A stretch of 64,000 nucleotides of DNA. Origin: Salvator merianae. Lineage: Eukaryota; Chordata; Lepidosauria; Squamata; Teiidae. Position 1 is the first letter of the stretch, and each line of letters opens with the position of its first letter. Both the position numbers and the translations under genes were made by a program. Location of the stretch: the NCBI GenBank assembly GCA_003586115.2, contig QVOM02000025.1:80315089-80379088 (forward strand), written 5' to 3'. Under the pieces are notes generated by a model. The model saw only the letters and a list, made by a program, of their open reading frames with translations. It was not told the DNA's origin and made no database searches. Below are positions 57,689 to 64,000 of this stretch, in pieces.

Positions 57689-58129
57689 ACTGTGCCTAAT
57701 ACTATTTGGATTTTATCTGAGGACTATAGCCCACAAAAAGATAGGGAGGGGGAAATGCACATATATGTTGTACATTATAAAATGTTAACTAGTGACATCC
57801 TTACCTGCAATGCTGATTCTCCTATCAGTCCATTCCCCATGGAGACGTCCATACTTGTGATCTGGAGCAACACAGATTTCATATGTGAAGCCCAGATATG
57901 TGGATAAAGATTCTAAGACACCAATGAATCTTTCATTAGATTTTCACTGGAACAATCCCCCTTGTTCATCAGAATTGTTTCTCTATTATAAAGGTTAGAA
58001 TTTTAAGTTGGGGGGGGGAATGGATCAAAGGATAAACAGGATCATAATGTATAAAATTACATGGTGTGGAGAAAGACCAACCAGTTCATGGAGGACATGG
58101 TTACCAGTGGCTACAACTCACAATGGCTG
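57689..58129. other. Noncoding, nothing recognised
   Basis: G9-type run near 58010. No repeat ends. Confidence 0.35.
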
Positions 58130-58390
58130 GCTCCGTACTATATCCAATATTTCCAGGTGCAGATGTGGCACGGCAGTTGCACGCCACCTCCCCGGTCGCC
58201 ATGGCAGTGGCCAGAGGTTTCCTTAGCCACTGTCATGATAGGGCCACCACCATTTGCACTGCAAATGCTGGAAGGCCGTTCCTGGGATGTTCCAGCCCTC
58301 ACAGTGTCGATGGCTGCCACACTGCAGGGAGTGTTCCACCGTGGAATGTTTGGAATCAAACACCCCATAGTGGAAAGTGCAAAAAGGCCC
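58130..58390. mobile_element. Group P2 element, one end missing
   Basis: Right terminus TGGAAAGTGCAAAAAGGCCC ends 58390, with TTCCACCGTGGAATGTTTGG just inside. Blocks match 55420-55640 and 692-850 in inverse orientation (GGGATGTTCCAGCCCTCACA). Left end not found. Confidence 0.6.
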
Positions 58391-59755
58391 CACCTGTTCA
58401 GGAACAAGGCCATTTGCACTTGAGATGCCTCTTCTGGGATACTCCCCACATTACTCCGAAATTCATGTGAGCTTTGGAGGCTGCTGTGGGGGCTCACCAT
58501 GCCACAAATATGGCCGCATCAAAACAATAAATAAAGGCCTCTGCTCAAGCATCCCCAGGACTCAATTACAAGCTACCCTCAGAACCACTGGAGATGCAGA
58601 ACACGATAGAACAGGATAAACGACTCCAACAGTTGATTATGCCTTCATTTGCTTGCTCCACCAGTATGTATAGTGATGGGAGAGGAGGAGACAAATTATT
58701 GGGTGTGATTTCCACACATCGCAGTTTGATGTCAGAACAAAAATGGCTGACTTCTGGAGCCATATCTGGTCTGACAGACAAAGCTCACAATCAAATTGAA
58801 TCCTTTGTGCTCATAAGCAGTTTGGTTCGGTTCAATTGAATTTTTGGATATTCGAACAGCCACAAGCTTGGTTTGATGTGAGTAGCTTCGAACACAAACT
58901 ATTCGACTGAATTTTCAAAGATGAACTGAACTTTCTACATCTCTACTTCTAAGCCATCACTAAGCTGCCTCAGAAGTGCTTTTGTTTTACTGCATGTGAA
59001 GGCAGTTTCAGAGAGGCCGATGGTTTTCCTACAGACATCTCCTTGTGAGCTTATAACAGAGATGGATGCTGGACTGTGGTCTTCCAGCAAATATACTCTG
59101 AGCTATTCTGCTATACCTGTTCCCTCTTTATATGATGACTAGCAAAATGGTTGCTAAGATGGGAAGAGGACTTATACCCACTATTTTTATACCCAGTGAT
59201 TTGGAAAACAGGAGCATATCTCTTCAGAGCCTCTTTTAAGAGGGAGACTACATCTGATCCTGTTCCCATTGACTTCAGAAGCTGAGGCACCATCTAGACC
59301 ATGCCAGAAGGCTGATCATGTATCAGCAAGGGGAGAGGGTAGGCAAATGGCCAAGAGCTAGATGTGCCAAACTGCTGCTCTTATCTTAAACCTTTTCGAC
59401 CTACTCTGAGTTTACTGATGGGAGAGGCAGCATGGAGTATCTGAATGCCTCCTTTGCCCCCACACCAACTGTTTCCCTGGAATTTGGGCTCTGGACACAG
59501 ACTGTGTCCCGATTTCCAGTGTGATTTCTAGTCTACTGCCAGAGAAACTGGCTAGGAACGTTCTACCTTTCAGTTGCCCCTGTGGCAATTTAAAGGTATA
59601 ATGTTCCATCCAGCCCCCAAAGAGAGTTACCTGTGGAGGAAGCCTGGAAATCATCCCTTCCTTGATAGCCCATCCTAAAGTTGGAAACCATTAACAATAT
59701 TGAGAAATAAGTTGGACAGTCAGAAGAATTTGACAAAAAGCAAAGAAATTTCTGG
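58391..59755. other. Noncoding with H2 and G remnants
   Basis: 58815-58945 (TTTGGTTCGGTTCAATTGAA, then TTCTACATCTCTA) resembles an H2 element by its right end only. 58955-59010 (GCCATCACTAAGCTGCCTCA then GAAGTGCTTTTG) is a G right-end fragment. The rest is unassigned. Confidence 0.4.
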
Positions 59756-59941
59756 CAGCGGCGGCTGCTGGCTTTAAGGGCGGGTGTTGGTAACCCGCAG
59801 AAAGCGCACGATTGCTCTTTGCAGGGCCTCTGTACTAGTGACCTGCTGCAACAATATGGAGGCCCGGAGGCCCAGTGAACATCAATTGCGCACTTTCCGT
59901 GGGTTACGAACACCCGCCCTTAAAGCCAGTGGCCGCCAGTG
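59756..59941. mobile_element. Group H1 palindromic hAT MITE
   Basis: Ends CAGCGGCGGC and GGCCGCCAGTG. Octamers ATTTCTGG (59748-59755) and ATTTCAGG (59942-59949) agree at 7 of 8. Arms TTTAAGGGCGGGTGTTGGTA and inverse. Confidence 0.87.
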
Positions 59942-59949
59942 ATTTCAGG

Positions 59950-60067
59950 GTTGGGTGAATGCAGTTACCATTAGAAGTTCCCAGCATGCAAGGGGATCTA
60001 CCTGTTTATAATGATCTGTGTTGGACACCCAGCTCCAAAGGATTTGCTTCTTTCTAATACGGAGAAA

Positions 60068-60071
<4 letters not shown>
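59950..60071. other. Noncoding, nothing recognised
   Basis: Short unique interval before the dinucleotide repeat. Confidence 0.35.
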
Positions 60072-60107
<36 letters not shown>

Positions 60108-60167
60108 CCTCTCTCCCTCTCTCTCTCCCCCTCTCTCTCCCTCTCTCTCTCCCTTTCTCTCTCTCTC

Positions 60168-60203
<36 letters not shown>
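60072..60203 (+). repeat. (CT)n with C interruptions, then (CA)n
   Basis: About 100 bp of CT repeat followed by about 30 bp of CA repeat. Arg/Glu-rich or Ser/Leu-rich open frames across it are artefacts. Confidence 0.97.
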
Positions 60204-60205
<2 letters not shown>

Positions 60206-61024
60206 AGCACTTTCAGCTTGAGTTCAGGAGGTGCTGGCTTCTGTTGCCTTGAAATGTTTCCTGAAAAATCCCACCAATTCCAACAAAGAAAGATCAAGGG
60301 TGTTAACCTTCCTGCCCCAGCTAATGTAACCTAAGCATCCCTTCTCATACCCATGTTCGGAGGAGGGAGCTTTCTCTGTGTCTCCAACTGGCCACCCAGG
60401 GTCACTACCATTGCTTAATAACTCATGTTCAGCCACCAAATGGCTCAGCTTGAAGGTGGAGCTCAGCTTCAGCTCCATTGCCCTTTTCACTAAACTACTC
60501 TACCATATGCAAGACAAAGGAACCACAGACCAGTAGATGCACTCTGACCTTGATTTTGCAGGACGGCAGGAGGGTTAAACAAGAGGCACGGCCTTGCGAT
60601 CATGGGAATCTCCAGCTCACATACCCTGATAGTGTAGGCAATCCAAGCTTAGCTTGAATTGGCTTGAAAAATCTTCTCAGGTGTGCTGGTCCATAAAGCA
60701 CTGGCTCCTGGTGGCTGTACAGACACACTCACAGAAGCACCTTCCCTTCTGTTATAATACTGCTATAAATCTGAACATAAGTCATATCAGTGCTCCTGCC
60801 TGGATCAAGCCTGTATTCCTCTTTTCCAGGGACTGAATATACTGCCCCCTATATATCTGACCTTGCATTAAGAAAAGCCACTGTATTCCCTTCCCAAGAC
60901 TTGTCACCTGCACTGGAAACACAGCTTGCTTTAACATTCCTCTCTGGAACATCCTGCCTTGACTTTTGTGATCGTCTGTTTATAAATTGTGGATTTTCTC
61001 TTTGTATTAAAAGCAGCTCAGAAT
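60204..61024. other. Noncoding, nothing recognised
   Basis: No repeat or coding family assigned. Confidence 0.35.
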
Positions 61025-61734
61025 GGGCTTTTTCACATTTGCTGTTAGCAAGCATTAAGAACATTTGCTAGCTGTGTGTCCACACCTTGGGCCCGCACAT
61101 TGCCCCAGTTGGGCCTGCGATGCCAGATCAGGCTGCACAACCCCAAATCCAGCCTTGTGGTACCCGATCGAGCGTGAGCCCAATCACCACCACAGCAGCA
61201 GCCGGCAAGCATCCAGCCGCTGCCATGGTGACCGGCAGACCTGCGCAGTGCATAGGCGCGATCATGGCAGTTCCATCAGGCCTATGTGATTGGGCCATGT
61301 GATGCCCCAACTGGGTAGGTGCGAATGCACTGCGCAGGCCTGCTGGTTGCCATGGCAGCAGTCGGCCACTTGCTAGCTGCTGCCACGGCAACGATCGGGT
61401 CCGCGCCCAGTCAGGTACCACAAGGCCAGATTGGGCATCACGTGGGCCCAATTGAGCAAGTGTGCAAGCACAGTCAACCACCGTGCAGGCACGATCGGGC
61501 AATCAGGTTCTGCACCAACCTGGAGCAGGACACCACAGGTAGGTGTGAACGCACCCTACTAAGAGCTCACTATGAGTTCTGGTAGAGTTGTGGAACACTA
61601 ATTTGTGCTCCACTGGTATCCGCAATTGGGAGTGGATGAAGCCCACTCTGTGCCGTACAGGCTTCCACCAAGTGCAGAAGCACTTGGCTAGCAAGCATCC
61701 TTGATGCTTGCTAGTTGCAAGTGCGAATAGGCCC
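61025..61734. mobile_element. Group P2 element, long form
   Basis: Left terminus GGGCTTTTTCACATTTGCTG, right terminus GCAAGTGCGAATAGGCCC, 710 bp. Interior repeats words such as GCAGCCGGCAAGCATCCAGC, GCCATGGTGACCGGCAGACC and TGCGCAGTGC in both directions, so most of it folds on itself. The P2 hairpin is at 61589-61613 (GTGGAACACTAATTTGTGCTCCAC). Flanking triplets do not match. Confidence 0.65.
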
Positions 61735-62377
61735 TGTGTCTCTTCATAGCTATGGTTGTTGGGGGTGGGGGGACTTATCCAGAATCAGATCACCCAAACA
61801 ATAAAAGAGCCAGTCCAATTCTCCCTGGATCTGTGCATTTTTTTATTGTTTAGGGATCCAAACAAAACTTTCAACCATCAAACACTACTGAGATATTTAT
61901 TCAGCACCACCAAATCACTGACTGCTAGGCACTGGAAACAATACGATTTTTTTTAATGTTCAAAGCTGCTACAATATTGTATGAAACTGCCTTATAATCA
62001 AACTGATCTTCTTGAAGGTGAAGCAGACCAAGGCCAGGACACAGGGAAAGCCCTCCCTAAGATCCGGCAAACCTTGACCAAAGCTGTTGTAAAGTCGACA
62101 CTAGGCCTCAAATACAAATTGTTCAGACCCTACTAAAAGACTATGAATTCCCTCCTCAGTGTCCGTGCCTCAGTGAAAAATACAAACACCATGCAGAACA
62201 CAATATTTGTAACTTTTAAGCCTCTGGATTCCCAGCACCAATGGGAGGCAGGGCAGAAACAACAAACTCCAAATTGCTGTAGAGCCAAAATAACCAAATG
62301 AAATGTTTTGTTTGGGATTTGTTGTTTATTTCTTGATAATATTTCAGTTGTAATATTGCACAGAAATTATATACTAT
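61735..62377. other. Noncoding, nothing recognised
   Basis: G8-type run near 61765. No element ends. Confidence 0.35.
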
Positions 62378-62389
62378 ATTTAAAAATTG

Positions 62390-62592
62390 GGAGTGGCTGT
62401 AGTTCAGTGGTAGAACAAACCGTCTGGAAAACAGAAGGTTGCTAGTTTGATCCCCAGTATGTCTCTGGAAGTATGCAATGGCAAACCATTTCTGTGACTC
62501 TGCCAAAAAAACTGATTAGAGGTGCCCATGGCGGTGTCCATGCAGTCAACCAGAAGTCGGCCATGACCCAATGGTACCCAACAACGACAACA
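62390..62592 (+). mobile_element. tRNA-derived SINE (Sauria-type), 12-bp duplication
   Basis: A tRNA-like head carries a polymerase III box A (TAGTTCAGTGGTAGA) and box B (GGTTGCTAGTTTGATCC). The body GCAATGGCAAACCATTTCTG and the tail GTCGGCCATGACCCAATGGT then CAACAACGACAACAA follow. ATTTAAAAATTG is repeated exactly at 62378-62389 and 62593-62604. The tail resembles the LINE-derived tail of squamate Sauria SINEs. It is not a functional tRNA gene: the acceptor and anticodon arms do not fold and the body continues without a terminator. Confidence 0.88.
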
Positions 62593-62604
62593 ATTTAAAA
62601 ATTG

Positions 62605-62835
62605 TCTTATGGTGTAATATAATATAATTCAGCAATTTTTTTTAAAAAAAAATGACCAATCCATGAGCTTCTGTCACACAACTGAACCTCAGTGTGCAGC
62701 AGGTACCCTTCATCTAAAACGGAGAACCAAAGAACCAAAACCCGTGGTTTACTCTGTGAAATAGTTAAGCACTTTGTTGCTATGACATAACCGGTTTATC
62801 TTTCCTGATTTAGATGGTAGAATTCAAAGATGTAA
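62605..62835. other. Noncoding, nothing recognised
   Basis: A-rich; A9 run near 62645. Confidence 0.35.
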
Positions 62836-62881
62836 CCATCTTAGTCTGGATCAGTAAGCAAGGAGATTTAGTAGCAAGTTA

Positions 62882-63318
62882 GGGCCTGTTTTCACTTTGT
62901 ACTAGTGAGCGTCAGGGACACTCACTAGCAAAGTGCCTTTGCACTTTGTGGAGACCCTCATGACTGGCAGCAGCATATTGCTGCTCCCAATCACAATAGC
63001 TGTGGAGCATTAATTTGTGCTCCACAGTTTTACCGGGAACTGATAGCCAGCTCCCAGTAAAATGCATTCACACTTTCAATGTACAGCTGCGCTGTGCGGC
63101 ACTGCTGGTCTCCACGGCAGTGTTCGGATGCTTCCCGGCCCTTGTCATGGTGATGATCAAGCCTAGGACACCAGCATTCACACCACAAATGTTGGTTACC
63201 TGCTGATGGTCATGGATACAGCCAAGCACTGTGGACAGTGTCCACACTGCATGATCAATTCCACCTTAGAACAGGATGGTTATCCTGTTCTAACAAGGTG
63301 GAAAGTGCAAAAACACCC
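62882..63318. mobile_element. Group P2 nonautonomous element
   Basis: Left terminus GGGCCTGTTTTCACTTTG after TTA; right terminus GGAAAGTGCAAAAACACCC. Internal hairpin GGAGCATTAATTTGTGCTCC at 63006-63025. The subterminal hairpin at 63261-63302 pairs CCACCTT and AGAACAGGAT with their inverses. The outer flanks TTA and ATC do not match. Confidence 0.75.
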
Positions 63319-63467
63319 ATCTAAATCAGTAAGTAAGGGGGTCTAGTAGCACCTTAGAGACTAACAGAGGGAAAGTTGGTAGCATATGTTTTCGTAGACT
63401 AAGCCTACTTCTTTCTCTCTGTTAGTCTCTAAGGTGCTACTAGACCCCCTTGCTTACTGACTTAGAT
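63319..63467 (-). repeat. Large inverted repeat with hammerhead-like stem II remnant
   Basis: Arms of 53 nt at 63319-63371 and 63415-63467 pair with about four mismatches, around a 43-nt centre. On the minus strand the centre reads GTAG-loop-CTAC-GAAA (63408 down to 63390), followed by an AGTC within the arm, an order seen in type I hammerhead ribozymes. The expected CTGATGA is degraded here (GAAAGAA). The ribozyme reading is inference; the inverted repeat is direct observation. Confidence 0.5.
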
Positions 63468-64000
63468 AGTAGTGGAGGGGAGGATTACTGATCTTATGGC
63501 AAGTTTCATGCAACCTTGAAACTAATTCCCTACAAAAGCCACTGGGCCTGGTTCAGTTTAGTAGTTAAATCATTCATTCCCCTGCAAAGCAAAAATCCTG
63601 CCCTGAAGCCATTAACAGCAGGGCCTGCAGTTTGAAGTCTCAGAAAGAGTTCTGTGAATGGCCCTTGTGGTATGGCTGGAGGGGAGGGAACCCTGAACGG
63701 CAGTAAGCAGGGGATAGGAAAATAGAGATTCCTTGCATGAGGGTATGGAACTCTAAGGCCTGTTCAAACAGAAGGGACAGTAGTCTCACAGCTTCCTTCC
63801 TAGTGCTAGCCAGGCTGTTCTTTTTCTTGCCTTGAGCACTTACTGTCGAACCTAATATTTGCCCACTTTGATAAAGAGAGAATTGTTAAGATAATAGCAT
63901 GGAAGTTTCAGCTGCAATTTTTGTTTTTCAAAAACCAGCTGTTGGCTCTACCATGAGAAGACGCTGTCAACAGACAGGAGATATGGAACATTATCTGGCT
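63468..64000. other. Noncoding, nothing recognised
   Basis: Unique sequence to the window end. Confidence 0.35.

Larger units (their letters stand above)
62836..63467. repeat. Dispersed retroelement-like repeat split by a P2 insertion
   Basis: A motif of about 33 nt (ATC..ATCAGTAAGCAAGG..T.TAGTAGCA) occurs at about 62846-62876, again at 63319-63351, and inverted at 63435-63467. The 'TAGTAGCACCTTAGAGACTA' block is part of a repeat common in reptile genomes. The P2 element (62882-63318) lies between the two direct copies. Confidence 0.55.

Noticed and set aside
59945..60199. Arg/Glu repeat protein on the minus strand
   Set aside because: A translation of the (CT)n/(CA)n microsatellite.
62390..62465. 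Possible tRNA gene
   Set aside because: Boxes A and B are present, but the cloverleaf does not form and the sequence continues as a SINE with target duplication.
1..64000. CRISPR array or prokaryotic operon
   Set aside because: No regularly spaced repeats with unique spacers; the content is clearly vertebrate nuclear DNA.
1..64000. LTR retrotransposon or endogenous retrovirus
   Set aside because: No paired LTRs, primer-binding site or gag-pol motifs seen; all RT matches are of the non-LTR type.

Overview
The window has the texture of a non-genic interval from a squamate reptile (lizard or gecko type) nuclear genome. It is AT-rich and carries several retrotransposon lineages typical of sauropsids: CR1 with the ATTCTATGA tail, L2/L3-like LINEs ending in (AAAT)n or in a 'GATCCAGCAGGGCTC' type end, an L1 ORF2 tail, and a tRNA-derived SINE. 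It also holds many short nonautonomous DNA transposons. I found no intact host protein gene, tRNA gene or rRNA gene. Every coding match I recognise is a decayed or truncated reverse transcriptase. A 45-base assembly gap lies at 23987-24031 inside a (GGA)n tract.

Layout. 1-5567: an L2-like RT fragment, then terminal-repeat elements, one carrying a clean nested hAT insertion, and a small hAT palindrome at the end. 5568-9985: mostly low-repeat, AT-rich DNA with a conserved-looking stretch at 8790-9480. 9986-18444: a Tc1/mariner end, a 1.1 kb LINE 3' end, four further hAT copies with 8-bp duplications, a CR1 3' end, then long inverted-repeat elements. 18445-24332: mostly unique DNA with small MITEs and the gap. 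24333-38600: dense nested elements, including a 3 kb LINE split by a DNA element. 38659-46312: nested MITEs, a second CR1 and CpG-rich elements. 46313-53431: unique conserved-looking blocks alternating with MITEs and an L2 tail. 53432-64000: more MITEs, a recent-looking L1 insertion with a 17-bp duplication, a SINE with a 12-bp duplication, and a large inverted repeat.

The dominant signal is a set of nonautonomous DNA transposons that share a terminus of the form GGGCCTnTTnGCACTT. I separate them by internal sequence into groups P1 to P5. Six insertions are flanked by identical 3-bp duplications (TTA, CTA, CTG, AGA, TCT, TAT). Several groups carry an internal palindrome whose sequence differs between copies while its pairing is kept. 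Three further groups (H1, H2, H3) are hAT-type by termini and 8-bp duplications. Nested insertions give a partial relative chronology. The repeat-free blocks look like candidate conserved noncoding elements of a gene desert, which alignment would have to confirm. Group names (P1-P5, H1-H3, E, F, G) are labels local to this annotation.
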